This document shows, one piece after another, positions 1-12,350 of a stretch of DNA of 64,000 bases. The stretch's first letter is position 1. Every line of letters starts with the position of its first letter. Both the position numbers and the translations under genes were made by a program. The notes below the pieces were generated by a model that had not been told where the DNA came from, ran no database searches, and worked only from the letters and a program-made list of their open reading frames with translations. Origin of the DNA: Megamerina dolium (taxonomy: Eukaryota; Arthropoda; Insecta; Diptera; Megamerinidae); assembly GCA_963854835.1 (NCBI GenBank), contig OY978527.1:30801047-30865046 (forward strand). The letters run 5' to 3'.

Positions 1-671
1 AGCCATGTCGCTTTGTGGATGTCGAGATGCTGGAATCTGGTACCACCAATTACCATGTTTCGTGCTGCGGCGAAGTCGATCAGCCTCATTCCGTTATCGG
101 AGGTGTTCTGGTGGAGGCTGAATTTTCCGACAGTTGGACCAAAGGTACCTTCTTTGCCCACCCTGGCATTAAAGTCGCCAAGCACGATTTTGATATCGTG
201 ACGGGGGCAGCGGTCATAAGCTTCTTCGAGGCGCTGAAAGAAGCTCTCCTTGGTCACATTGTCCTCATCCGTCGGAGCGTGGGCACATATAAGGCTGATG
301 TTGAAAAATTTTGCCTTGATGCGGATTGTGGCCAGCCGTTCGTTCACAGGCGTGAACTGTGAGACAAGATGTCGTAGTCTCTTGCTAACCAAAAATCCAC
401 ATCCTAATTCGTGCCTTTCAGCATGGCAACTGTAGTAGATGTCACAGGACGCTCTTTTGGAGCAGCCCTGTCCTGTCCATCGCATTTCCTGGAGAGCGGT
501 GATGTCAGCTCTGTATTTTTCGAGGACATCAACCAGCTGGATAGAGGCACCCTCCCTATAAAGGGATCGGACATTCCAGGTGCATATCCGTAAATCGTGG
601 TCCTTTTTTCGTTTGCGGGGGTCATCAACAAAAGCGGTAGTCCTTATCCGAGGCATATTTGTTTTTTTCAT
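1..671 (-). CDS. RTE-type ORF, N-terminal endonuclease part (partial)
   Basis: The ATG is at 669-671 on the minus strand and the reading frame runs off the window edge. The product matches the N-terminus of the 992-aa protein encoded at 59137-62115: an apurinic-like endonuclease domain with CTWNVRSL and the GDFNAR metal-binding motif. Compared with that copy there is a 3-nt in-frame indel near position 264, where one codon is missing here. The frame appears open to the edge, judged by comparison with the complete copy and not by translating every codon. Confidence 0.7.
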   Translation of the reverse strand, partial: MKKTNMPRIRTTAFVDDPRKRKKDHDLRICTWNVRSLYREGASIQLVDVLEKYRADITALQEMRWTGQGCSKRASCDIYYSCHAERHELGCGFLVSKRLRHLVSQFTPVNERLATIRIKAKFFNISLICAHAPTDEDNVTKESFFQRLEEAYDRCPRHDIKIVLGDFNARVGKEGTFGPTVGKFSLHQNTSDNGMRLIDFAAARNMVIGGTRFQHLDIHKATW

Positions 672-1016
672 TGGGGGGGTTTTTTATGTGGTGGGTCCCA
701 AACCCAACGCACAACCTCTAACCGAGGAGATTTTCGCCACTCACTTCAGCCGCCTCCCAGCGGGTGCCAGGAAGACGTTGCCCGGTGGTCGCCACATGGA
801 GGGCCCCCATTAATAATAATGAAAGCGCCATCACAGAGTAAGCAGAGCAAGCTATATGACTACCCCTCATTAACAAATAAAGGTATCATCACATAGCGCT
901 CAGATCAAACTACATGACAGCCAGTGAGTTGACTTGCGATGAGTTCAACAAGGATTGCGCTAGCCCCACCTGGTTGAGGCAGTTAGACACGTTACCTTGC
1001 GAAAACACCACCAGAC
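1..1016 (-). mobile_element. RTE-type non-LTR retrotransposon, 5' part (runs off left edge)
   Basis: This stretch is nearly identical, apart from a few substitutions and small indels, to 61442-62460, which is the 5' third of the complete RTE-type element on the minus strand. It holds the 5' leader (about 672-1016) and the start of the ORF. The match stops at 1016, at the loop of the terminal hairpin present in the other copy, so this copy looks truncated by about 15 nt at its 5' end. Both copies have the same orientation about 61 kb apart. Confidence 0.9.
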
Positions 1017-1797
1017 CACCACTTATTGAAAATGACCTTATACAAAATTCCGGGGATATTCAACAAAGCATGTTCTCGAGTCGCACCTATTAAAAAGGGT
1101 GTTTCTGGTTTCAAAGCTTTTGGTATTTTGTTGATTAATTCTTTGGTTTTTACGTTATGAAGATTTCTATGGAGAGGACGAGATTGGATCGCCTGAGCCA
1201 ATTCTAATTCTTTAAGCATAGAAAGTCCAAATGAAGTCTGTGAAACAGATTTTGATATTCTTTCTGCCAGCGCCGGAATTCAAATGAAGATTTAGGAAAG
1301 ATAACAGAAAACGGATTGAAAAATAGCAGCATTTAGAAATTTGCACATCACAGCATTTACAAGAAGCATATGAATGCAATGAAAAGAACTGATCGAAAGG
1401 GATAAAAAAATTCTTTAAAAAAAATGGTTTGAACAAACTAAAAGAGAAGCCTGGTATGAAGTTAACAATATATTCAAAGAACAATTCTCCGAAAGAACGT
1501 TTCATCAAAACAGAAGTTGACATTAATCTTCCATAGAGCTTTTCTTTCATGATGACACTGACGATAACATCGAAGAGTTCTACAAATGCCTTATTTGTTT
1601 AAACGCTGTGAGAGACGATGAGCGGTAGTATCGCTATGGTATCGCAGAATGTTCTGGTATTGATAAACCAAATGCGATTGTCTGTTATAGTAAAAACAAA
1701 ACACATTGTAAAAGTTTCGAGTTTTGAAGAAATATAAAAATTTAATTACCTAATTTGATTATGTAATCACTGCAGCCCTGGCCCCTATTATCCGGGT
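1017..1797. other. Unassigned AT-rich stretch
   Basis: No host exon is recognised. A 75-codon minus-strand ORF (992-1219) starts outside the RTE match and runs into it. It resembles nothing I can name and may be a remnant of whatever the RTE element inserted into. The rest has short ORFs in low-complexity AT-rich sequence. Confidence 0.4.
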
Positions 1798-2045
1798 CAT
1801 TAGGAACAAGTCAACCTTTTGTGTGCGTTGCGATTTCTTCTCGCCCCTCTTTGAACGATTTATACCAATCGTAAACTTGAGTTTTCGACATGGTTGAATC
1901 ACCAAATGTTTTTTTTTCAACATTTCCAACCTTTTGGCACAAGAAATTTCGTTTGAAACACAAAATTTCACACAAACTCTTTGTTCGATATTTTTATCCA
2001 TAGTAAAAATCGCAACGCACACAAAAGGTTGACTTGTTCCTAATG
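1798..2045 (-). mobile_element. Fold-back mariner-derived MITE
   Basis: A perfect 39-bp inverted repeat joins 1798-1836 and 2007-2045. Just inside the right arm, the minus strand encodes MDKNIEQRVCVKFCVSNEIS (about 2000-1941), which is the start of the helix-turn-helix domain typical of mariner-family transposases. The frame then decays. The element is therefore a 248-bp fold-back derivative that kept one mariner end and the first part of its gene. It cannot encode a transposase. Confidence 0.75.
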
Positions 2046-2251
2046 ACGCCGTAACCAAACTAAATGACACATAGCAATAAAAATTCACAGAATAGTGGCT
2101 GACAGTTGTGCCAACCTGGGAAAATTTTTTTTTTGAAATATTCTCAGAGGGAAAATTAAAAATGAGAATTTCCGATTTCCGGGTACTTATTTGACAGAAT
2201 GTATGTGAAATATTTCTTGTTTAATACAATGTTTTAAAGTCTGAGAAAATT

Positions 2252-2791
2252 TTGCTCGCACCTACGGTATCTTCTAAGTTGGCACTCGAATGTGTTCAAA
2301 AACTTAACGGATGTGCTCGTAGTAATGCGATTTCTCTTATGTGGGTGAAGGGACACATTGGTATAAGACAAAATGAAGCTGCAGACGCCTTGGCTAGACA
2401 AGGATCCACTTGTAGGCAAGCAAAGGCTTCGTAGAGACTATCAAAGGGCAGTGAATCGAGAAGGGCTCTCATTCTAGGATGGTTAACTCTAAGCTGGTTG
2501 ACTGCATTAATAACTGGACATGGCAATTTCAGGTACACCCTCAGCAAGATGAGTCTTGTTGAAGGGGAGTATGCTGATATTTGCAGATTATGCATGGAAG
2601 AGGCAGAGACAGCGGAGCACATAGTGTGCCAGTGTCCTGCATTGGCAAAAAGGAGGATGTCCACACTGGCTCGCCAATTTAATGATGAATTCGAAATGTG
2701 GAACATACCCCACAAAGACATGCTTGAAATAACGCGTGATTTCATTATGAGGAAGGAAGTAGAAGAAGTCGGCAACCAAAGAAATAATTAA
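2252..2791 (+). pseudogene. Non-LTR retrotransposon remnant: RNase H plus C-terminal CCHC
   Basis: One plus-strand frame encodes the end of an RNase H domain (WVKGHIGIRQNEAADALARQ), then one TAG stop at 2432, then a C-terminal domain with a cysteine/histidine cluster (CRLCMEEAETAEHIVCQC). That order, RNase H followed by a CCHC-like cluster, is typical of the I/LOA group of LINEs. Endonuclease and reverse transcriptase are missing upstream, so this is the truncated and decayed 3' end of such an element. Clade assignment is inference from the domain order. Confidence 0.7.
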
Positions 2792-3568
<777 letters not shown>

Positions 3569-3666
3569 CTGTAAACTGTATGAAAACTTCAGATTCGAAC
3601 TGTTGCTACAAAAAACTATGCAGGACATCTTGCTCAATATTTTGTATTTATATTGGATCAATTTTT

Positions 3667-5270
3667 ATACCCTGCATAATGCAATATGCATGGTATATTC
3701 ATTTCGGTCAGATGTTTGTGCCCACTTGAAGGAATCTCCGGAGATATAGACATAGATATATATTCGTGATCGGCGTCGATTAAATTTTCGATTTAACGAT
3801 GTCCGTCCGTCCGTCCGTCCGTCTATCTGTCACCTGGCTGGTTCGCACGATAACTTGAGTAAATATTGAGATATTTTGACGAAATTTGGCACAAGTAACC
3901 TATGATCCAAGGGTACGGAGGGGATTGATATTGGGCATGATCGGTCAATAACCACGCCCACACCAAGCATTCAAAGCGACTAACCTCGAAATTTTCAAAA
4001 TCTTTAACTTGCTATAACTCACATAATATACCACTTGGGACAACAATATTTGGCACATAGAGTTATATTATACTACTATATAACCTCGCCAAAAGTGGGT
4101 GGGCCACGCCTACTTTCTAGCGTAGCTCCCATACAAAGTGTCTGTACTTCTTTTAAATTGAAACTGCTGTAACTTCTACAATCTTCTGTCTAGAACAACC
4201 ATAATTGACACTTAGATTAATATGGCAGTGAGAAATAATATGGCAGAAAATCAGTGTGCCACGCCCACTCCTTTCTGGGTCTGCCATACAAAGTTGCGGA
4301 AAATAAAAAAAAATGTTACCGGTTATAACTTGCAAACTATTCAGCGTAGAATAACGAGATTTATGGTATGGATTAGTATTGTACGAGCAACTAGGCTTAC
4401 AGGAAATGGGCGCACCACGCCCACTGTTTATCGTAGCCCCCATACAAATTTTAAATTGACAAGCTGTAACTTCTACAATCTTCTGTCTAGGATAACCATA
4501 ATTGACACTTAAATTAATATCGTGTCGGAAATAATCTGGCAGAAAATCAGTGTGCCACTCCCACTCCTTCATGGTTCTCCCATACAAAGTCGAGGGAATT
4601 AAACTAAAACTTTTAGGCTCCATAACTTACAAACTATTCATTGTAGAATAACGAGATTTAAGGTGTGGATTAGTATTGTATGAGCAACTAGGCTTACGGG
4701 AAATGGGCGCGCCATGCCCACTGTTTATTGTAGCCCCTGTACAAAATGAGTGAAATTCTGCATACTTCTGTCTAGAACAATTATAAGCTAATATGGTAGT
4801 CGAAAATAATCTGACAAAAAATCAACATGCCACATCCACTTCTTAATGGGGCTTCCATACAAAATTTGGAAAACTAAAAAAATTTAAACCGGTATAACTT
4901 ACGAACTATTCAGCGTAGGACAACCAAATTTAAGGAGTGGATTGATATTGAAAAATTAATTAGATATACAAGAAAGAGGTAAGCCACGCCCACTTTTTAT
5001 ATAGCTTCCGTACAAAATCTAGGATTTATCTTAAACATTACAACACCCATAACTTACTAAATAATACGCCTAGGTCAACCCATTGCAACCTAGGTAGTTT
5101 AGTATTATAGGCAGAAATTATTCCTCAAAAATTGTGTGAGGTAGCCTGGTTCTTAATGTAGCTCCTATACAAAGTAGTGGAAGAAAAGGTTGGATATACG
5201 AGCAAACTTTTTATATATACCTCTACATATGCAGGATATAATTTGGTCGGCCCCAGCCGACTGTAAGGCC
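3667..5270 (+). repeat. 1.6-kb dispersed noncoding repeat, copy A
   Basis: This copy starts ATACCCTGCATAATGC and ends close to an ATATGCAGGATAT segment followed by GGTCGGCCCCAGCCGACTG, so the two ends carry a short inverted repeat. It contains a (GTCC)n run near 3800-3824. A roughly 250-bp motif recurs several times inside, built around GCCACGCCCAC and CCATACAAA. It is closely similar to 12351-13912 in the same orientation, and a degraded inverted copy lies at about 33215-34500. ORFs on either strand are short and fall in these subrepeats. I infer a non-autonomous transposable element; the superfamily is unknown. Confidence 0.85.
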
Positions 5271-7153
5271 ATTTTTATTAATTATTAAATAGATATTTCC
5301 CAAATTGAATTATCTGCAAACGAGATGCTAGTTAGTTCCTTTGAAATGCGTACTTTGGTGACGTGAAGATAAATATCCCCGTAACAATGAAAACCAATTG
5401 AAAGTTAATGTTAATGAAGGAACTTTGAAAATCTTAAAACGCTAAAAATTGAAAATTATTATTCGGCAGAAAGTTGTATGAAATGACCCATTGTATAATG
5501 AACGTGCCATAATGAAAACGAACTGTGTGTACAACAATCCAGCAAGTAACGCGATCTCTTGTTCTTATTATGATTATTATTATTTTCTTCAGAAAATGAA
5601 AACAGAAAATTATAAATTGGAAGTAAAATGTAAACAAACCTAATTCAAAATTACCCTACAGCATTGAACTGACTTGTAGATAGGTAATGTTTTTGTTTTG
5701 TGGTGTTAGTATGAATCGGTTTGCTCTCGCGCGTACTTTTCTGTTTTTAGTACCTACAAAATAATATTGGGATATCAGCAAATACAAAAAACTTTATTGA
5801 AAACGTTGGTAGTAACATAAATACAAATGTGACCAAAATTATTAATGAATAATGAATTTTCCACATCTACAATATCTCTAAAGTCAAAACTAATACGGGT
5901 TTTGTATGAAATCTACAAATATTGATTTGTGTTTTAAGCATTCATTAATTATTTCAATAAATGATCATTGAAACACTTCTATCTTAGCAAGATCATTTCG
6001 ATCTTGTAAAAGGTTCTTTTCTAAAGAGCTTTCAACATACTTATACATTCATATCATATCGGATGTAACGCGTGTCTTTAGAGCATATTTGAACTCTGAA
6101 AAAATATTTACAAAATAATACAAAAATATAGAGTGCCTGAGAAACTTTGAATATGAATAGTATGTACGACGAGTATGTATAATTGTTAATTTAGTTATTT
6201 TTAGAATGTTTAGAATTTCATTGTTAAATTTATGTACATACAAAACTCTTTGTACGAGTACAACAATTACCATATTATTCATATACATATATGTTTATAT
6301 ACAATATTGAATCTGCAGGAATAAAAAAAAAAATAAATAAATCCATAATTCACATCAAGCTAGTGAACAAACTTCCAAAACTTTTCATAACTGTATTTAT
6401 TAAAACGTGAAAGTATAAAGTGTGCGTTACGATATTTGCGTGTGCTATTAGAAATAATACTGACTCTAATACCAATAATTGAGCGGTGATTTAGCAAAGC
6501 GAGATACATCCATTTTTTACGATTTGATTTTCGTTATCTATGTATTCTCTGGATTGAAGTCTATCAAAATATACAGTGAAAACATAAATAATTTTATTCC
6601 TCTTTTGTAAAACTTGAATACAAAAACCACTACGTTGCTTATAAATGTTGCGTATAATGTTTACATCAATAGCAACATGTATACGTCATGAAATGTGTAT
6701 ATACTCAAAGGAGGAAAAAGTACAATAGAATTTCTTAGTTCTACTCATCATTACGCTAATCGGGTATGGCGTTTATGACAACACTGACCAAAACCATGAT
6801 TTGAGTATTACGGCATCCCGGTATGCCGAATTATTTTCTAAGTACAAGAACAAGTATTTTATTTTGTAAATAGCCAACATTCTACGTCACGCCGATAAGC
6901 AATTTGCTGAAAGAGAAAATAATGGACATGCTCATGCCATAACCTTATAGTACTTAAATCATGGTACTTAAATAAATACTAATTTCTCGTTTATACAATA
7001 TATCAATTTTGACAAAGAATCATACGGTTATGAAGATAAAACTACACATTAGTTAGCGACAGCGATTTTGACAAATGCATTTTTCTTATTTTATAAAGCT
7101 ACTTTACAACGCAAACATTAACTGTCGATAACTAATCAAATCAAGCACAAACA
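5271..7153. other. Upstream region of the first GPCR gene
   Basis: About 1.9 kb of AT-rich DNA without a recognisable exon or element. It should contain the promoter and any 5' UTR exon of the receptor gene that starts at 7154. I could not pick out a convincing TATA or initiator site. Confidence 0.4.
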
Positions 7154-10100
7154 ATGGGGATCCAAAATGAACTATTCGAAGATTATTCAAATGAATTGCT
7201 TGTTTTCGCATCCGTAATTTGTATACTCTTTATTGTTGTTGGAGTGCCTGGAAACATTTTAACAATAATTGCACTCTCTCGTGGAAAGCAAGTAAGTATT
7301 TTTCTCAATTCGGGGCAACATATGTACTTATACAACCATAGTAATTCTGATTTCCGCATAATTCGTACCACGAAATGCAATACATCCTCTAGGCGTCAAG
7401 TGAATGTGTAATTCGTTAAGGGGGTCCACCTGTGTGAGCGCGGTATTTCGAACGCTTTTTCGGGAATTTTCGTTAGGAGAACTAATTCGAAAATAAGAAC
7501 AAGTTTTACGTTATTTTGAAGGTTTGTGCTTATATTTCAATAGTAAATTTTTCCAATAGTGTAATCCGAAGGCTTGTACTCATTAAGGGCGTTCAAGGTG
7601 ACCCCTTCAAAATGAAATACCGAAATTGTGGGCAAGATTCCGCTCGAACCAGTTATCTAAAACGCAAAAAGTAAATAAAATTTTATTTCTGTTTATATCG
7701 TTGAGGTACTGACGTAGGATTTTGATGAAATTTTAAAAATTGAAGAAAGGGCAGTTGTTTTTATAAAAATTATTCGTTTTCATGCTTTTTTTTCGATATA
7801 AAAACTGCTGTAAAATTGAAAAAAAAAATTTCGAAAAACCGCTACGTGGGTACCTTCAGTTATCTGTATTAATGAGTCTGTCAAAATTTCAAGTCAATAG
7901 GTTAAGTAGATTTTTTTTAATCCTGCCCACAAAATTCAAAAATATGGTTTCGAGAAAAACGCTTTCAAAGTGTGTAAACACAACAAAACTTGTATTATAG
8001 ACTCACATTTAATCTGCAATACCAGGACCATAAACTTCCCCTTCCTCATCCTGTAGAAGAAGAAGATTTTTCGAAAATTTTACACAGGTGGACCCCCTTA
8101 ATTAACTATAGCTCTCATGCTGATATACATGTCTCTTCATCATTGTATATATACATTTTTGATTTTAGAACTTCTCCAAATTAGACAAGTACGTAAATTC
8201 ATTAAAGAAAGAAATTATTTTGCAAGTGACAGATGCCATGGCAAATAAAACAGTATTCAACATTTCATTATACTCCGCAATGAATATGATGGATAAAGCT
8301 TGGCAAAACGTTACTAAGTCTACTATCAAAAATTGTTTTTGTGCCTGTGTTTTCACAAAGGATACCAGTAATATGGCAGTAACTTCTGACAAGTAAATAT
8401 GCATGACAGAATATAATACGATTCCTCAAGACTCACATCAGTCCATAAAATTGAGGGAATTCATTTATTTATGTGAAGAACTGACGACTAGACGAGTGGG
8501 TTTCGGTGTGATGCTTTCTGTAGAACAGTCCATCAATCTAGGATCCCATACAGCAGGATGGGTGCATAACATTTGGTGTAAGAACTCATGTCGTGGCTAG
8601 TGCTCTCCGGCAAGCACATAGGGATATTGATGTCTTTTGGATTCTATTTATAATGTTCGGTTTGCAGTTCAGCTTCTTATCTATGGCTAGGCCCAAAAAT
8701 TTAACGCCTTCATTGTGTTCGAGGCATGTGTTGTTGAGTGTGAGTGTTGAACATGTTTCGGGTTTATATGTTGCAATGAAAGGAACCACCTATGTTTTCA
8801 ACTGACTCATATTCAAAACGCGGTTGCTGGGTCATCTATTATTATCTTATCTATTAAGGTTTGAGTGAGTGTTGCGGGAATCTGCAGGATACAGTAAGGG
8901 CTACGTCATCCGGATTTGCTATCACTTTGCAGCGCTCTGCTTCTATACATCTCAATATTTGATTAACTATGATATTCCAAAGTGGGGGGAGAACACCCCT
9001 TGTGGCGTGCCTCTGCTGATTCCTCTTGAGAGAGAGGAGCCTTCTCGCTCTAGAGGAATTATTCTCCTTATTAGAAGGTACTCTATCCAGTGTATCAGAT
9101 GCTTCACCACCCGCTAGTCGCGTCAGTGCTTCTGTTATGACCCCTAACTATACATTATTGAAGGCTTCTTCTGTGTCTACAAAGGTTTCCAATATGTAGT
9201 CCTTGCGGTCCTACTCTTAGGCTATTTCTACTGGTTTATACTTGGTGTAGACATGGTGGCATGCGGAAATGTGTCGCTGTATTGTTTAATGTCTTTAATA
9301 GAAAAGACGAAAGGGATATGGATCGCAAGTCTATAGGCTTTGTCCCCGATCATTTTCAGAATAAAAAGAACTCTCATTCTTCGTTGGGAATGTACTTAAG
9401 GTGGATGGGGCCGGTGAAAATAGTTCATAGCAGCTTCTGTAGGGCGCTTGAGATAAATGTGTGTGATTTAGTGTTGATAAGGGGGAATGTAAGGAGGAAT
9501 ATTTCAAATTTGTTATTAATATGTAATCACGTGCACTTTGCAGACACATAATTCAACAGCCGTCTTCATCATAAACTTATCACTTTCCGACCTCCTATTT
9601 GGTTGCTTTAACTTGCCATTAGCTGCATCTACATTTCTACAACGGTCTTGGAGTCACGGTAATTTACTTTGCAGACTATTTCCATTACTGCGGTATGGGC
9701 TATTAGCAGTTTCGCTATTCACTGTGTCCTTAATAACAATTAATAGATATGTTATTATAGCACATCCTCGTCACTATCCTCGGTATGCTATTTTACATGT
9801 CGTATTTGAAAATATTCGTAATATCGTATTTATATAATACATATTATTTTAAAGAATTTATCAGCGTAAATACTTAATGATGATGGTCGCTGGTACATGG
9901 ATTACAGCATTTTCTATTATGATACCAACGTGGCGAGGTGTATGGGGAAAATTTGGCCTAGACACGTCGATTGGATCATGTTCCATATTGCACGACGAAA
10001 ATGATCGCTCTCCCAAGGAATTCCTTTTCATAATTGCATTTATGGTTCCTTGTGTTTGTATCGTTCTGTGCTATACGCGAATCTTCTATCTGGTACGAAA

Positions 10101-11933
10101 AGCAGCATTACGTACTCGAGATGCGCCATTAATAAAAAATAATTTACAACCGCTGAGCGAACCAGAAAGTCCACAACAAAATGTTATTGCAACAAATAAA
10201 ACAAACCATTTAGTATCAAATGCTAATGTAGTACAAAGTTGCTCAAACGAGAACATCAATATGGCTATAAGACCTTTCTTCATTGACGAGGATATTGATT
10301 TTATTGATGTTAGTGATTCAAATGATGATAATCCTCCTATTACGTATAACAGTAAAAGCAACAGCGACAACAGAGTAGACAAAATATCACAGACTACAAC
10401 TAATTTGGTGAGTTTTACGATAATGTTATGTTAAAATGTTAAAATGCCATCGAAAATCATTGTGTATATTTCTTTCAGATATGCGATAAAGGCAGTAATG
10501 CAAGATTGCAAGGAGGAAAGCCATCGGAAGCATCGTAAGTGGGCAATGCTCTATATAATACGTACATAAATATTTGTCCATGTGCAGAGTATTCGGCCAG
10601 TTGTCTCTGTATTTTGGTTATTGACGGCAATTGGAAGCTCTATGCGTGGACAGCTACTTGATTTCTCCAGAGAAGGTTTGATCGTCGTTTTCCTACCTAC
10701 ATATATTGGCCGATTACGAGCGGTAGAAACCTTTGTGACATCACTTTTCCTGAGCTTTGGCACAGAGCTCTTTTAGAAGCCCTTTAATGACAAATTTCCA
10801 CTGCCGAAAGAATAGCAAAACGCTTGTCAACAGATGGGCACCATTTGAAATGAAAATCTTTTCTATATTAAGTTGCCTGGACTGAGGATCTGACTCACGA
10901 CCTTCGACTTAGAAACCAACACACTTATTCGATACTCGCTGACAATGTAGATATGTACAAACATTTTTCGAAGAGCCTTCATTTGGAACGCTTCAAGCAT
11001 CCTCTCATCAGACGCGGAAAATGTCCAAGTTCCTGTGCCATATAAAAGCGTAGGCATAGTGAGCGACTCTTCAGTTTCTTACTTAATGGAAAGTTAAAGC
11101 GGTTAGTCTGAATTATTCTTTACATGAGACCCATGAAAGCGGGAATTTTGTTTCTTGAAGCCGTGACATAAATGGATAAAGAAACCTTTTCTAGAGGGTT
11201 CGAACCTTGTTTATATGGCACTTGATATCAGACAACGAATCATATATTGGTCAAGGCAAATGTGTTTCAGGGGCCCTTAAACTGAATAACTCATCAGCAA
11301 AAGAGGCAGTTCGAATCTGAGGCTCAGTTCTCGTTCTGATTGAAGGAACTATCATGTGACTTGTCGCAAGCCCAATCCACCAATTCTAACTTCCATTAGA
11401 ATGAATATATAGAATCATATAGAATTTCAACCCAAATTGCTCTGGCATTATTAAGATGATTAAACACGATGACCTGCGAAAACATTAACAAACCATTATA
11501 TTCAGTAATATTTAAAACAAATTGTCATATTTTTACTTAATTTGATTTTCTTCTTCTCCCCAGACGTTCAAACATCATCAAAACCTCTATAAAAACATCG
11601 TTTACACGATTCAATTCACGAAAAACACATTATATTTCAATTGGAAACACGTCAAATGCATCTTCCATATATCCGGGTCGAATGAATCAAAAGGATAGGC
11701 GATTACTAAAAATGATTCTTGTAATTTTCGTCTCATTTGTCATTTGTTATCTTCCTATTACGCTAACTAAAATTTGGAAGAGCGCCACTAACATACATAT
11801 TTTCAACATTAGCGGTTATTTGCTTGTATATCTGACAACCTGTATTAATCCGTTAATTTATGTCTTAATGTCTACGGAATATCGTCAAGCCTATTGGAAC
11901 GTAGTTCGATGTCGTAGCGATGAAAAGCGATGA
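7154..11933 (+). CDS. moody/Tre1-type class A GPCR (five coding exons)
   Basis: Coding exons are 7154-7291, 9544-9782, 9855-10407, 10479-10534 and 11564-11933; the lengths sum to 451 codons plus stop. The product has seven membrane segments: TM1 with [14 protein letters not shown]2 with [12 protein letters not shown]3 ending [13 protein letters not shown] (NRY in place of DRY), a conserved extracellular loop with GSCSIL, TM6 with VICYLPITL and TM7 with [10 protein letters not shown]. The third cytoplasmic loop is long, Asn/Ser-rich and acidic. For exon 3 only the acceptor AG at 9853-9854 keeps the frame; the nearer CAG at 9862-9864 leads straight to a stop. The sequence resembles moody, encoded downstream on the same strand. 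In Drosophila a relative (CG4313, as I recall) lies near moody, so this is probably its orthologue. The ligand is unknown. Confidence 0.85.
7416..8101. mobile_element. TTAA-flanked MITE in GPCR intron 1
   Basis: The outer TTAA at 7416-7419 and 8098-8101 bound an element with a 16-bp perfect terminal inverted repeat, GGGGGTCCACCTGTGT at 7420 and its complement ending at 8097. No transposase is encoded. The TTAA duplication is typical of piggyBac-type insertion, which is the likely source of mobility; that is inference. It starts about 120 bp after the exon 1 donor. Confidence 0.8.
8400..9250 (-). pseudogene. Decayed LINE reverse transcriptase in GPCR intron 1
   Basis: Read on the minus strand across several frames, this carries in order [11 protein letters not shown] (RT motif A), GVLPPLWN with NPDDVALTV (a decayed YADD box), then [18 protein letters not shown] and [12 protein letters not shown]. 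The order and spacing match the palm and thumb region of Jockey/R1-like non-LTR reverse transcriptases. Frameshifts and stops break it repeatedly. Its orientation is opposite to the host gene. Confidence 0.7.
10737..10935 (-). mobile_element. SINE fragment in GPCR intron 4
   Basis: This is a divergent minus-strand copy of the tRNA-derived SINE described at 47717-48086. It retains the GACATCACTTTTCCTGAGC segment, the CACAGAGCTCTTTTAGAAGC segment and part of the tRNA-like head near 10900-10930. Confidence 0.7.
10936..11090 (-). pseudogene. RTE-type ORF fragment in GPCR intron 4
   Basis: The minus strand encodes [20 protein letters not shown] and a following stretch that aligns with MPVLTYGAEAWTISISDERM in the complete RTE protein (59137-62115), including the later EYRI. 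Only about 50 codons of the post-RT region remain and they are diverged. Confidence 0.75.
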
Positions 11934-11946
11934 ACATCAATGCATG

Positions 11947-12080
<134 letters not shown>

Positions 12081-12350
12081 TAAATTAGCAAACATAAATT
12101 TTAAGTAAGCATGTAATTGTACATTAGACCTGCAGTAACGATGTATGAAAAAAAAATGAATACTTCCTTTTATAAAGTGCCATAGACATACATTTTTTCA
12201 ATATTTATATATGAATTGTTTAAAGCGGAGGTAGCGCAAATAATATGACAAAACTCAGACACCAAATTTTGAGAAACAATTCCACGGTGAGATCAAATTT
12301 CAAAATAATATATGTGAAAGTGACAAAAAATACTAATTTATTTAATATTT

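Noticed and set aside
4153..4623. 156-codon minus-strand ORF
   Set aside because: It lies in subrepeats of the 1.6-kb noncoding repeat and its repeats explain the open frame. There is no domain similarity.
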